Origin: Emydura subglobosa
Taxonomy: Eukaryota; Chordata; Testudines; Chelidae
DNA: 64,000 nucleotides
Reading direction: 5' to 3'
Assembly: GCA_007922225.1 (NCBI GenBank)
Contig: ML679966.1
Span: 38,779,943 to 38,843,942, forward strand
Part shown: one piece after another, positions 1 to 11,837 of the stretch
How positions within the stretch are numbered: position 1 is the stretch's first letter
How the letters are laid out: the number at the start of each line of letters is the position of its first letter
Position numbers and translations under genes: made by a program
The notes under the pieces: model-generated
Told to the model about the DNA's origin: nothing
Seen by the model: only the letters and a program-made list of their open reading frames with translations
Databases searched by the model: none

Positions 1-978
1 AATTGATTTATTTTATAGTTATATGGTAAAAATGAGAAAGTAAGCAATTTTTCAGTAATAGTGTGCTGTGACACTTTTGTAGTTTTATGTCTGATTTTGT
101 AAGGAAGTAGTTTTAGTTTAAGTTTAAGTGAGGTGAAACTTGGGGAGCACAAAACAAATCAGACTCCTGAAAGGGGGTACAGTACCCTGGTAAGGTTGAG
201 AGCCACGTTCTAGTGCAATTCTATATGGTTTGAGTTTTAAATGCAGATTCTGGCTGCTGCTTCCCTGGACAAGAGGAACTTTTGGAGTACAGGTTGACAG
301 CCACTTGGTAAAATAGAACATGGAGTAGCTCTCGTGACTACTTTGAAAGCAATTTGTTGCTGAGATGTGCAATAAGTAAAGGGAATAGAAATATGAATAT
401 AAAACTAGTAAAAAAAAATGGCTTTGAGAATGAAGAGGAATGATTTTTCAGGAACTCTCATTTAGATTAGCTTTCATTTTGCTTAGGCAGAATGAAAGTA
501 TTTCTTGCTAACTTCACTCCAAAATGACATCTATAAGTAGAATTGTTTTCTTTATACACCCAGCAATCAGATTTCAACAGAATTTGGGGACTGCATTAAT
601 GGGATAATATGACATTAAGTGCAAAGTTTTACTTTTTCACATAGTTAGAACTTTTCATATAGTTAGTACTTTAATTAGTGTTATATCTGTTGTACCTTTC
701 TGACCTTATTTCCAAAAGACGCTAAAAAGATTTTCAGCAGCTATTTATCCTGTCATTGCACCTTCAGAGAGCTTTCTTGCTATCTGTGGATCTAGTAGTA
801 GGGCATTACAAAAAAATCAGCACAAAGTGGTTCGATCTTCCTGGTGATGGATGACTGATCTTGATAAGTTTCTTATGTGCTAACAACCATATGTCTTCAA
901 TAGAACTTCTGCTACTGCCATATAAACTTCATTAATAGAAAACTTTCTACTGCATATCCCCTCTTCCATGCTCATTTA
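1..978. other. Unassigned AT-rich sequence
   Basis: No exon, repeat or RNA gene is recognised. The reading frames are short and show no domain or motif, so I treat them as chance. Confidence 0.5.
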
Positions 979-1081
979 AGGATCAGATTTTGCCACCCTC
1001 ACTTATGCTGAATGGTGTCTTATTACCAAGTACTTCTACTGAATTCCATTTCGGAGTAAGAGATGCAGAATCTGGCCCTAA
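979..1081. repeat. Small palindromic MITE
   Basis: The left end reads GGATCAGATTTTGCC and the right end reads GCAGAATCTGGCCCT, which are inverted copies of each other. The whole unit is about 100 bp and codes for nothing. It matches a short fold-back element type that I recall as common in reptile DNA. The superfamily is not assignable from this copy alone. Confidence 0.6.
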
Positions 1082-2744
1082 GAAGATCCACATAGGACTC
1101 CTAACCTTTCTACAAGGTGCTGATTTGAGTTACGGGGCAAAGACTAAAGGAGTTTTGAAATGTGTTGATTATGACCTGATTGTGCAGGTAGATTAACAAA
1201 ACACTGTACCATTTAAAAAAAGACAAAACCAACACAACAGGAAATAAATATCTTTAAAAATATTTTTATATTGCATCACTCTAATTATATTAAATATTGA
1301 CTCATTTAGCAGCATAACCAACATCAAAATATTTATGCTAGATTAAAACATTTGATTTAGAATTAGAAAATGATCATCTTTATTTAAGGGAAATCCTTTT
1401 GAAAGAACTATACAATGGTAACATTTTCTTTAAGAAATATTATAAAATGATTTTGCACCATTTTTCTATTAGATTTACATCTTCAGATTTAAGAGGAAAA
1501 AACAATTACATTTTCAGTGGTGGTATTTTCAGAAGCATCTAAATGATTTAGGAGCATAAATACTATTGAAAGTTAATGCAACTTGTGCTTCTAAGTCACT
1601 TAGACTTTTCAAAATTTCATTTTAAAAATTCATCAGATAATTTTAGTTTAGTTTACTTAGGATGCTTTGGAAAGACAATGGGATATCCCAGAGATCAATG
1701 TTAAGAGTGATGTGGCTTAACTTTGCGATCAATTTCATGTCTATAAATGGGTATCTTCATCAGCTATGCATAGATTGGATGGAGTTATACACATCCTACA
1801 AAGAGCTGTATCCACATTTCATTGTTTCTGTTCCTCCTCTTGTGTTTTCCCTTGGAGCAGAGAGAGCATCCTCTTTAAATGTTTCCATTTTCAGTTGCTA
1901 GTAGTTCATCCATCAAGCAATCTTCTGTTTTGTGTTGTAACCTTTCCCCAACCCTCACTGGTGATCCTTCTCAGGAAAACTTTATAGAATTAGAAGTTTA
2001 TTCACTATTAGTTCGGTTTCACAGTGGAAATTCCTGAAGAGTTTCGAGGGAAGGGATTTAATTTCATTTTATTTACTTTGCGATCCCAAAGAGAGAGAGA
2101 GAGAGAGAAGCCTATGAATCATTGTAGACTTTCAGCGGCTCATCATTTTAATCAGAAAGTTCAAATTCCATGTGCTAGTCTCAATCATCTCCTCATCCAC
2201 CTAAAACTGGTTTGGAGCTTTCAGTTTACAGAATATACATTTTTACACCTCAGTCAAACCTTTTGCATTGAAAATACCTGGCTTATTGTTGGAGGAAATA
2301 ATGACTGGTCTTTCCATTTGGACTGTCTGTGGCACCTTAAGGATTCATAAAAGTACTTAAGTGTTGGAAAGCTGAGTGATGCTTGCACACACGTTGTCTT
2401 TTGTGGGAGGCCTGATCCTGCAAGCATGCTCAGGGTCCTGCAGGGGAGAAGGTGGGAGGATGCCTAGTTTGACAAGGAAGTTGGGGCTTTAGCTTGTGCA
2501 AGGGCTCTGAGCAGCTCATTAGTTGTGGGGCAGCATGAGGGCTCAGTCAGCTTTGCACAAGCCTACTGGTGGAAACTTTGCCACCTGCAGTGATATGTGG
2601 TAGCTGAGCTGTGGCATTGAGGATGTTAGAGGCACCTCAGTGTTGGACTTACGCACCTGATTCCATTTGTGAATCTAGTTCAAAGTGTCTTTCATCAGTG
2701 ACAGTACACTGAGATGTCAGAGTATCTAGGACTACCCTTATCTG
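1082..2744. other. Unassigned sequence with a short GA tract
   Basis: No recognisable gene or repeat apart from a (GA)n run at 2091-2109. Reading frames here are short and without motifs. Confidence 0.5.
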
Positions 2745-4300
2745 GACAATTCACAGAAATGAAGGGCAGAAAGCAACCTCAAAAGGTGATTTAGTTCAAC
2801 CCCCTACACTGAGGCCATCCCTGACAGGTGTTCATGGAATCCCTATTGTTGGAGGTTTTTAAGAACAGATTAAGTTAATGGTTCCCAACCTGTGACCTGG
2901 GGGCCAAAAGTGGCCATGGGGCCTTTCAGAGTGACCCGCTGCTCCCCTCCTGCAGAAAGGAGCAGCCCCCTAAGGACTCAGGTGGAGCGCTTTGCTGCAG
3001 GGCTACACAACTGGTGCAGGCTCCTTGCTACGGCCAAGGGGATGGGAGATCAGCGCTCTCCTCCCCCTGGCTGTAGCAGGGAGCATGACAAAGTGCTCTT
3101 CCTGAGTCCATAGGCACTGGGGTCCCTGCTAGAGCCAGAGGGAAGGGAGATCAGCGCTCTCCTGCCCCAGCTCCAGCAGAGAGGAAAGCACTCTGCCTGG
3201 GTCCCTAGGTGCTGAGGTCCCTGCTGGAGCCAGAGGGAGGGGAGCACTGATCTTCCATCCCCCTGGCTGCAGAAGGAAACCACTGTCTAGGGAGTTGGAG
3301 TACACAGGGCTACAGCATGCGTGCAATTTCCTTGCTGCAGCCAGGGGGACTGGAGATCAGCAAGAAGGCAGCCTGCTCGCTGAACTCCTTCCGTCTGGCT
3401 GCAGTGGGGGTGGGTGGACTGCTGGTGGAGCAGCCAGAACCTATCATGCTTGAGGAGGGGCAGGATTCTAAAAATCAGTGCCTTACAGTTTGGCCTGCAC
3501 TTAGCAGGCCACCCACCGTGACTTAGCTGCCAGGCAATGTGCTTCAGTGTATAGTGACAGTCACTCATCTACACTAGTGCTTTGTCTGAGTGTGAGACCT
3601 ACTGTGAGTAATTTTTAGGTGTAAAATAGTGAATGTAAAAATGAGCACAGTAGCATCAAAATGTTTAGTTTAAATATGTAGTGATTTGTAGTCATTAATG
3701 GTGTATATGTCAATACATTTTTGAAGTTGATAGACTGGTGGCCTTCAGGGTTGTAAAAATGATATTTGTAGCCCTCGAGCCAAAAAGATTGGGAACCAAC
3801 AACTGGGTTGGAAGCCTGTTTCAGAGCTTAACTACCCTTATATTTAGAAAGCTTTTCCTAAAGCTAGTGTAAATCTCCCATGCTGCAAACTAAGCTGATT
3901 GACTTCTTGTCTTACCCTTGGTGGACAAGGAGAACAATTGATCATGGTCCTTGTATTAAGGGCTCTTGTAAAATGAAGACTGTTGTGAATCCCTCCAAGC
4001 TCCCACCCCCAGTCTTCTTTTCTCAAGACTAAACATGATCACTTCATACTTTCATAGGTCAGGTTTTCTAAACCTTTTATCATTTTGTTGCTTTCCTTGG
4101 GGACTCCCTCCAATTTGTTCTCATCTTTTTTAAAGTGTGGTGCCCAAAACTGGACACAGTACTCCAATTGAGGCCTCACCAGTGCCAGATAGAGAGGAAC
4201 AATTAGCCTCATGTCTTAATATGACATTCCTCTTAATACACTCAAAAATAACATTTGGTTTTTTTATAGTGTCCTCGCTGTAGGACTTAGCAAAAGCTAT
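2745..4300 (-). mobile_element. CR1 LINE copy, minus strand, split by a hAT element
   Basis: The sequence at 2745-2830 and 3801-4300 matches the antisense of the amniote CR1 3' half. Recognisable pieces are the CR1 tail (antisense of the 3' end), the stretch around GTTAGAAAGCTTTTCC, and the antisense of the reverse transcriptase C-terminus around 4130-4200. The copy is 5'-truncated, as is usual for CR1, and many small changes destroy coding capacity. Between the two halves lie a 44-bp segment in reversed orientation (2831-2874) and a hAT-like insertion (2877-3800). The older CR1 therefore predates the hAT insertion. Confidence 0.8.
2877..3800. mobile_element. Non-autonomous hAT-like transposon inside CR1
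   Basis: The left end carries GGTTCCCAACCTGTGACC and the right end is the inverted GGTTCCCAATCTTTTTGGC. These terminal inverted repeats resemble the GGTTCCCAACC ends of hAT/Charlie-type elements. The interior is GC-richer than the flanks. It holds tandemly repeated, diverged stretches of the kind CCCTGCTAGAGCCAGAGGG with GGAGATCAGCGCTCTCC, around 3040-3350. No transposase is visible. The surrounding CR1 continues on the right with GGTTGGAAGCC. A clean 8-bp target duplication was not found, perhaps because of the adjacent inversion. Confidence 0.65.
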
Positions 4301-4799
4301 GTCACAAACATGTATGTTGTTCCAAACATTAAGGATCAAGAAGAAATCACTTAGCTCCATCCCAGTTAATACCTGCTTTTATTGAGGCAGTTCTAGATTC
4401 TCAAGGATAAAGCTTTTCTTCCAGAGAAAGGTATTTCAAAATTCTTCTCTTGTAGTACTTCTATTGTTAACAAGTGTTAAACAGTAATGGTCTTCCTCAA
4501 ACTGATGGGCCTTAAGGCTTTGACAACCAATGAGTACTTTTGTATGCACACCTAAAAATAAGACCTCTGTAACACTGGCTAGCAAGATGCTGTATATCAA
4601 ATATAGACAATATGTTTATGAAATCAACACTATCTAAATTTCTCCTGTTTCTCAGAGGAGTTGTATTAAACCAACTCTGTAAGCTCTGTTGGCCACAGTT
4701 GCATGTAATGCTTCCAGTCTGGCTTGCGGAGCTCATTGCAAGAATTTGACAATTCGTGGTCACTGGAATTTCTAAAATAACTCCATATAGACTTCCCAG
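4301..4799. other. Unassigned sequence between CR1 and DIRS remnants
   Basis: No gene or repeat boundary is recognised. The left part may still be eroded CR1. Confidence 0.4.
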
Positions 4800-5640
4800 G
4801 GATGAGAGTGATACGTTCTTTCTCTCCCATCTACAGGACAGAGTGGTTCAAGTAGTTACTGATGATGTGACAGTGATGTTTCACATGAACAAACAAGGGA
4901 GATTGCATTACAGAGAGCTGTACAAGGCGGCTGTGGCTCTCTGGGAACGATGACAACAAATTTATCCTGTGACTCTCCACCTGTGTGGGCAAGAACAATA
5001 CACTGGATGATCAGCTGATCCAAGATTTGCATGAGTGGTTACTTAAGGACTCTGTAGCAAGTATCACCTTCCTGTGTAAATATCTGGAGGATAGACCTAT
5101 TTGCAGCAAGACATAATTCCAAATATCAGGTTTTGCTCCAGAGAAGAAGACAACTAGTCCATCTCTGATGTTTGTGCTAATCTGGGGTGTTGGCCTCTTC
5201 TATACATTACCTCTAGTTTCTCTATTCCAGAGATTTCTCAAGAAAATAAACCAAGACAAATATAAATATAATCCAGTTACCCCAGTCTGGGTGAGACAAG
5301 ATTGATGGTCAGATCTACCATAGCCATAGATTTGTCTCCTTGCAATTCTGAACTAACAGACTCAGCAGGGAACTCATATTTGCTCTCTGGGCCCAAACTC
5401 TCTCCATTTGAATAGAATTTTGATAGATCTTGAACTATCCTGGTCAGAAAAAAAATACAGGAGGTGGTTAAACCTGAGGAAGCAATCAACTCTTGGATTG
5501 GGTCTGTGGATGGCAGCTCCCCTGTCTTCCAGCCAGGTAATCATGAAAGGTTAAATATTTGGCACCTGCAAGAAAGTCTCTCTCCTGGATCCTGTGACTA
5601 GCAGCAGATTGAAATGACTCAAATGCTTTATTAAAACAAC
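4800..5640 (+). mobile_element. DIRS-like retrotransposon fragment (RNase H region), decayed
   Basis: Translation of the plus strand gives a stretch with TDDVTVMFHMNKQG followed by LYKAAVALWE (about 4850-4950). This resembles the RNase H domain of DIRS-type retroelements, where a D-N-T-V pattern precedes INKQG. Further down, other frames give DRPICSKT and then LVSLFQRFLKKINQDKY and PVTPVW (about 5215-5290). These match the conserved DIRS segment that follows RNase H, of the type PPL-IPRVLKKI. The reading shifts frame and meets stops throughout, so it is a pseudogene. No tyrosine recombinase region is visible, so this is a fragment of a 5-6 kb element. The order of motifs makes DIRS more likely than Ty3/gypsy. 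Confidence 0.65.
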
Positions 5641-7218
5641 ATATTGATTATTCACCCAAAGGTACATACAGAGAAAAGGAATGAAACCACAAAAAGCTTA
5701 AAGGACTGAACTTTAGCCTTTCCTTGCAAGTTTTTGTTAAGTTCCATTCATTCCAGACTTCCCCTTCCACATACCCCCTTTCTTCCCTAGGCATGGGGTT
5801 TCAACAGGTCAGTGTTGCTTTGATCCTAAGCTCTTGCTTTAGGGGGAAAAAAATGTTTAACCTGGCTGGTGTCTTAGGGATCCTGGTTGTCTCTTTGGAG
5901 GTATGTCTCTGTCATTGTTTCACTTCCTGTTTTGTTCCCCCTAAGATCTTCCTTTTGATTTAATTCCATGTAATTAAAATATTATCAAGCATGTAAATTG
6001 AGGAACATATATTATTTTTATAGAGATGTCCCTTGTCTCCACACGAATATTTTTAAGGGGTTGATGTTCACCTAGACATAGGCTTGGAAGGATTATATTT
6101 TTAATGGTAAATGTTGATAAACATTGATTTCACTGTACACACACAAACAGATGGGGAAAAAAACTTTCCTCATTCATATTAAAAATCTACAGATAGGCAA
6201 AGTAAGTTCTGCTTGAGAAGGTAGAGTTTGATTTAAGGCTACTTTATATATTTTGATTTGTTGTTGTTGTTGTTATAACAGTTTAACTTTTTGAATATCA
6301 ACATCTATTATGTTAAATTGTCAGACACTTCCCATTGTCTGACCCCATAACTTCCCACAACTATGAAAATGTAAATAGATAAAAATTAAAAAACTGCAGA
6401 AAAATAAACATTGATATCTGTTGCAATAGTATATATAAAAATGAATTCTGCCAAGCCTATCAATTCTCTAAATAGAGAAAAAACATCCTGATGGGACCTC
6501 AACCTAATACTTATCTCATAAAACCTCCCTTTAACCTATGGTGAATGTTCCCTGGTTCATCTCAGTTGAGAACTTTTGTTATTACATGCATAAAAAGAAT
6601 GAGGGAGCTGTAGGCTCTTCTGACTGACCCCCCCCCCGTTTGTTTGTGGAAAATTTCTTTTCTTTTTCTAAGAAAGTGGCCCTTCATCCTCACCACTTTG
6701 GGGAGAAGTTTTAGGTAACAGAATTCCATCTCAACCAGGCATAAATTTGCCTGTATTTATTCTCTAGGCTTCACTTCCACTAAGGGGAATCTAAACTACA
6801 AAGGCTGGATGCTAAGAATGCATAAAACTTTTTATTTGAATAGATCTAAAGAATACTGGATTCACCTAGACTGATTATTTTTTTTCCATAAGAAATAATG
6901 TTTGCGCAATTGCATCCCAACCCATCTCTAAATGGATTAGTTTTTGTGTTAAAAAGTATAAAACACACTACTGTTCCTCTTCCAGAAGGACTTAGTGTGC
7001 ACTCAGCTAAAGAAAAGTCCACTTTCCATTGACTGCTGTCTACAGATTTCTAGTTTGTGAACATCTGTCATTTGAGTCTCAAATCACACTTTCACTACAC
7101 ATTATTCCTCTAGAGATAGCATCTAGATCAGATGCATAATTTGCTTAAACAATATGTCTGTTTAATTAGGGTGGCTTGTCCCATAGGAATGTTGCTTCTC
7201 AAACCCCCAAGAATGTAG
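5641..7218. other. Unassigned AT-rich sequence
   Basis: No recognised element. Contains a short (GTT)n run near 6261-6276 and a C tract near 6630. Reading frames are short and featureless. Confidence 0.5.
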
Positions 7219-9065
7219 TCTGGTCTACGCTACAAAGCTACGTTGATGTATGCTGCTTTACTTCAATCTAGTCATCCATGTGTCTACATTTAAATTTGTC
7301 TCCCATTGATGTAAGTGCTCCGACATGCTGACGTAGTAAAACCATCTCCCCAACTGGCATTGAGCCAAAGTTGATGAAGTGTGTGTGTAGATGCTGCATT
7401 AAATATGTCTACCGTAACTGTCCTCTAGCAGCTGTCTCACAATGCCCCACACTGACCTGTCTGGTTACCATTGTGAACTCCGTTGCCCAGGTGCCATGTA
7501 ACCTGGAAGCCACCCCTCCCCTTTAAAGCCCTGCAAACTTTTGAAATTCCTTTTTCTGATTGTCTGGCTTGGCAATCACACCTAGCAGCTTTCCATTGTT
7601 GAAGCAATTGACCATGCTGGCTGCATGCTCTAGACTTGCTCCTGAGTAGACAGGAGGTATTGGATCTCCTGGGCCTGTGGGGAGAAGAGGCTGTGCAGGC
7701 ACAGCTCTCATCCAGCAGCGGAAATGTTGACATCTACGAGCAGATTGCTCAGGGGAGACAGTAGAAGGGTTATGACAGGGACCAGCAGCAGTGCCATGTG
7801 AAAGCTAAGGAGCTGTGGCAAGCTTACTAGAAGGCCAGGAGGGCCAACAATCGGTCTGGTGCTGAGCCGCTTTTACAACAAGTTGCATGCTATACTTGGT
7901 GGAGTCCACATCACCTTCCATAGACCGTTGTGGATATCTCCGAGGAGCCCAAGTCACAAGCCCTTGCCATGAACAGCAGCAAGGAGGAGACGGAAGTAGC
8001 TGAGGAAGAGGAGGAGAAGGGCTGGGAGCAAGTGACTGGGGGATCTAGTTGTCCAGCAAGCCAGGACCTGTACAATACAATCCAGGCAGTCCTACCAGTT
8101 GGTCATGGTTGAGCCCAATGCAGGTGAAGGAACTTTGAGTAAGTGTGTAGATAAATTTTCCATTAGAGGGGTATCTCTCCCCCCTCCCCAAGAATAGCAA
8201 GACACTGCTTTTGACTCTTTTTGTTAATTTACTCGTGCTAGAAGAGGTAGTAGTACAACCAAGAGAGGTAGAGTTGCTATCTGCTTTTCATGCCCTGTAC
8301 AGGTAGGGGGGAGGGCGTGTATGCAGAGCATTTTATATACACAGCAATGTCCCTTGAATCCTCTTGAAAGATCTTGATTGCAGAGTACCTCCATGTAAGT
8401 TTAATCTTCTGTCAAAGGTTTCTAGGGATGGCTACCTTATTTCTTCCTCTTCAGGAGGACACTTTCTATGCCAGTAAGCGATAACTTGGGCAGGTGTCAG
8501 TGTAATACACAGGCTAGCAGCATATAGGCCTGGGTGGCTTTGGGATGCCAGCAGCAGCAGTATTCTCTCTGTTATCCTCAGGAGTGAGAGATGAGCTAAA
8601 ATCTCTATCACTGTGGAAAATATTGCCAGTATTCAGCACTATTGCCCTATGCTACAAGATTCATGCAACTGAGCAATTCCCTCCTCATTTCTCTACACCC
8701 TGGCAGGCCATACTCACCCTGGCTGGTGCTTGTATAAAAAATTATGGGCTACAGGAGGCGTTATGGGATGGAGACAGTTGCAATCTGGGAAGTTGACCCG
8801 GTGCTCCCATTTACCCCCAGGACTCATTTCGGGCCTGCCATGCATTGTCCAAACTTCCCAAAACACACTACTCGATGGTGGCACAATTCAACAACTTCCC
8901 ATCATGCACCACACAGTGCATTGGTACAAGCACTCCTGGTGAATGTGTGCACCACTGACACAAGGAGCCATGTATGCATGCACACAAGCAATTGTACTAA
9001 CTGTGGCACTTTTATGCTGATGTAATTTGCATTGATATAACTTTGTACTGTAAACGTGGTCTGAG
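7219..9065 (+). mobile_element. Harbinger-like non-autonomous DNA transposon
   Basis: The left end begins TCTGGTCTACGCTACAAAG. The right end, read in reverse complement, begins TCTCAGACCACGTTTACAGT and continues TACAAAGTTATATCAATG. The two share TACAAAG followed by a related stretch, so they look like diverged terminal inverted repeats. The interior holds a decayed reading frame of Myb/SANT-like character (7480-8112), the type of second protein found in PIF/Harbinger elements. No DDE transposase is visible. Length is about 1.85 kb. Confidence 0.6.
7480..8112 (+). pseudogene. Decayed Myb/SANT-like (trihelix-type) transposon protein
   Basis: Read through stops, the plus strand gives LDLLGLWGEEAVQAQL, then DIYEQIAQG, then QQCHVKAKELWQAY and RRANNRSGAEPL, then an acidic tail (SKEETEVAEEEEEKG) ending at 8112. 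The spacing of tryptophans and the motif QQC-VK-KELWQAY are typical of the Myb/SANT-like DNA-binding protein encoded by PIF/Harbinger elements and by related domesticated host genes. Only the last 60 residues, from about 7930, remain as an open frame. Several stops precede them. It lies inside an element with inverted termini, so it is taken as transposon-derived rather than a host gene. Confidence 0.6.
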
Positions 9066-9269
9066 AATGTGTGGGCACCACTCAAAGAAATGAAAGATAC
9101 TCCTTTGTAACCAAAGACGATCTGCGTGTTCACTCTCCTCCCCACTTTCCCCTCTTCCTTTGAGTCATAATTACAACTTTGAACGTGAGGAGGTAGTGGA
9201 AAGAAATGAAGTGATTGGTGCACCATAGCTCCACCCTCGGAACATGTGGGGAGAGGCAAGGCACTCAAG

Positions 9270-9417
9270 TGCTTCCAAAGTGTACTAAACTAAACCCTGT
9301 TAAGGCCACTTTAATTCTGAATGACAGCATCCACACAGGGGTTTAATGCAGATTAGTTAATCCACATTAACAGTTAATTCAGGTGAATTCTCCTGAGTGT
9401 CTCTGTGTAGACCAGAC
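9270..9417. repeat. MITE end or fragment
   Basis: The right edge reads GTGTAGACCAGACCCA, the inverted form of a TGGGTCTGGTCTACAC terminus typical of amniote MITEs. It is preceded by an A/T-rich stretch (GATTAGTTAATCCACATTAA). No matching left end is clear nearby. It may be half of a second MITE. Confidence 0.35.
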
Positions 9418-10765
9418 CCACATATAAACACCCTTATAAACCAAACTAAAAATCTAGCTATTGTTCTGTAACTGCGAGACATTCAGAGGAGAAAAGCTTA
9501 ATACTTTAGTTGATAGTAGTTGTTGTGGTTCAGGCTGAGACCAGCATAATATGTGAATCAGTGTATTTTTATTTCCATCTTCAACTATACAGTAGATTAT
9601 TTGCTTGTATTATTATTATTATTTTTTTTTTTTTACTTTCTGCCTAATCTACATAAAAGCATCTTCTGTAGTGCTGAATAGCTTGGGTCAAATGAAAGAT
9701 ACAGTGACAGGTATGTGTGAAAATAAACTTAGAGTTCATAATCACACAGCTGTACTTGCAATATGAATAGTTTTTCAGCTAAAATATTGTCTGTATTTCA
9801 GTGTACTGTTTAAAGCATGTTAGAACTTAGAAGAAAAATAAAACAAAGCAAATTTTTTCAACTTTAACTGATACTATCTTGCCCCACCTGGCTCAAGTAT
9901 TATACTAAGTTACTGTATTAGAGTGGTGGCATCTATTCAAGGTGGTTCATAAAACTTACTGTTTTAATTTTTGTCAAACTGAGGCTGTTCAGTTAGAGCA
10001 ACAAATCAGCTTAGCAACATTTTTTTGAGCAGTGAAGGCAATGTGCTCTCATGCAGAACTCATGCTTACTTGGCTGTGAGAGTAAATTCTAAGTTCATTA
10101 GTCGATGCAGCAGCTTTGTTTTTTTGAAGTAATTAGGACTCTACTATTTTCTCCTAGGGAGTGAATGTTGACAGTGAGTAAAATTTTCAGATATTCCTAG
10201 TCCCTCTTCCGAAAACCGAAGCAGAAGGATTTAAGGTCATAAAATAAATGAACTGCTGGAATTAGATCAAAGGTTTAGTATATGGTGAGATTGCTCTTTA
10301 CAGAGGAACTTTTGAACTCAGAAAACTAAATTACAAGAACTTTTTTTTTTTAAAGAATCTGACCTGTGGTGTTAGTATTTTGATATACTTTCCAGAGAGA
10401 ATAGCATAGTGCTTTCACATTAGACTTACAATTGTAATTAATCAAAGAAATAGGCTGACTGTCCTGTCATGCTGGTGGGCTCTTACCAGTTTTTTCTCTG
10501 GAAAAATAATTAGTTTCTGGTTATGAACCAGGTACCTGCTGTGTGGTAGTATAAGACTTTGTGTAATATTTTTCTATATCTTTTAAACTAAAAGCTTTCA
10601 ATTTATTTAAAAATCAGTATGCTTCAGAAGCCAGCCTTAAGTATAATGCATCCAACAAATTTTGGTGCCTTTTATACCTTAATGTGACATTATCAATATG
10701 AAATCTAGTCAGCTTAATTTAAAAACAAACCTCTTCCTTGCCCTATAAAATGCTCCTGACTTCCA
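9418..10765. other. Unassigned AT-rich sequence with a TTA/T tract
   Basis: Contains a (TTA)n run passing into poly-T at 9608-9634. No gene or transposon motif is recognised. Confidence 0.5.
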
Positions 10766-11574
10766 TGTCAATTTTTGTTGTTGTCGTCGTCTTGCATGTG
10801 GTGTAGAGTTCCATTCGAGCATTCATTTGGCAGTTGTACGTGGCAGACCCCAACCATTCCAGTACTTTGTCCGTCAGGAGGTTGAGGGAAACCCATCCTC
10901 CTTTGAGGCAGTGGATGGGACATTCCTCCACAAGATGGTCTGCTGTTTGTATTTCTCCACACTTGCAGGCTGCAGTAGCACAAAGGTTCCAACTGTGCAT
11001 GCAAGAGTTAAAGCACCCAACACCAGTCCTGAGGCGGTTTTAGTGAGTCCACTTCTTTCATGACAGGCTGCAGCCTATGGGTGAGGTGGAGATGGGAGGC
11101 AGTTCTTGCTGTCCTCCACTGTCTCATGACCCACTCACTTCTGCTTTGGACATTATCTGCCTGTGTGAAGGTCCGAGCCGCTCTTATGAAAGGCCTTCGG
11201 CTCCTGAGGCATTGAGCTGGCAGAGGCTGGAAGATCCTTTTATGAAGGGGGTGGAGTAGGCTGTTAGCAGCTTTGAATGCTGCCTGCCTAGTTGCAGCCA
11301 GCCGTCTTAGGTGATGGGGTGGAACACCAGACAGAATGAGCAATTTGTAAGATGGTGTGGGGCATAAGCATCTGCTGATAATGAGAAGGGCAGAATTGAG
11401 ATGTGTGTCCAGCTTAGGTGTATGTGTACTCCTGCCCCAAGCAGACATGCAGTATTCCGCTGGAGCATACACAAGTGCCAATGCACCAGAGTGCAGGGTT
11501 GTGAAATCCACACCCCAGTCATAACTGTACATCCTCCCCAGCAGGTTGATTCGGGCTGCCACTTTCACTACCAC
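10743..11574 (-). pseudogene. LINE ORF2 C-terminal region with Cys/His motif
   Basis: A 188-residue frame (11,574-11,008) follows the reverse transcriptase. It has ALALVYAPAEYCMSAWGRS, then SRCLCPTPSYKLLILSGVPP and later a RRPF/AARTF stretch, which is the thumb and C-terminal region of this LINE type. After a stop, the frame at 11,000-10,743 carries CATAACKCGEIQTADHLVEECPIH, a C-x-C...H...C arrangement found at the C-terminus of many Jockey and CR1-like ORF2 proteins. The open 188-residue frame is the longest intact piece of this element. Confidence 0.75.
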
Positions 11575-11837
11575 TCCATGAATATGATGGCGGAAAGAAA
11601 GGGTTCTGTCCAGCTTTACCCCTAAATAGTTTGGGGTGCTCTAGCATGGTAGGGATGATACGCTGAGTTGGATGATGAGTTCCTTGTTTGCCTCTCTGTT
11701 CAGGTGGAAAGCTGAGCAGGTTGTTTTTTTTAATGTTAAGATGAAGCCACTGATAATAGGTATGCATTGCTCAGATTTCCCTTTCTAAGATCTGTTGCGT
11801 GTTCTCAAAGGACTTGCTGGAGTAGAGAATGATAATG

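Noticed and set aside
1662..2350. Cluster of overlapping plus-strand frames as a host exon
   Set aside because: Frames start and end without splice-site logic, lack motifs, and one runs through a GA repeat.
7930..8112. Acidic 60-residue frame as a host gene
   Set aside because: It continues a decayed Myb/SANT-like frame inside a TIR-bounded transposon.
8888..9268. 126-residue minus-strand frame
   Set aside because: It crosses the right end of the Harbinger-like element into flanking DNA and shows no conserved motif.
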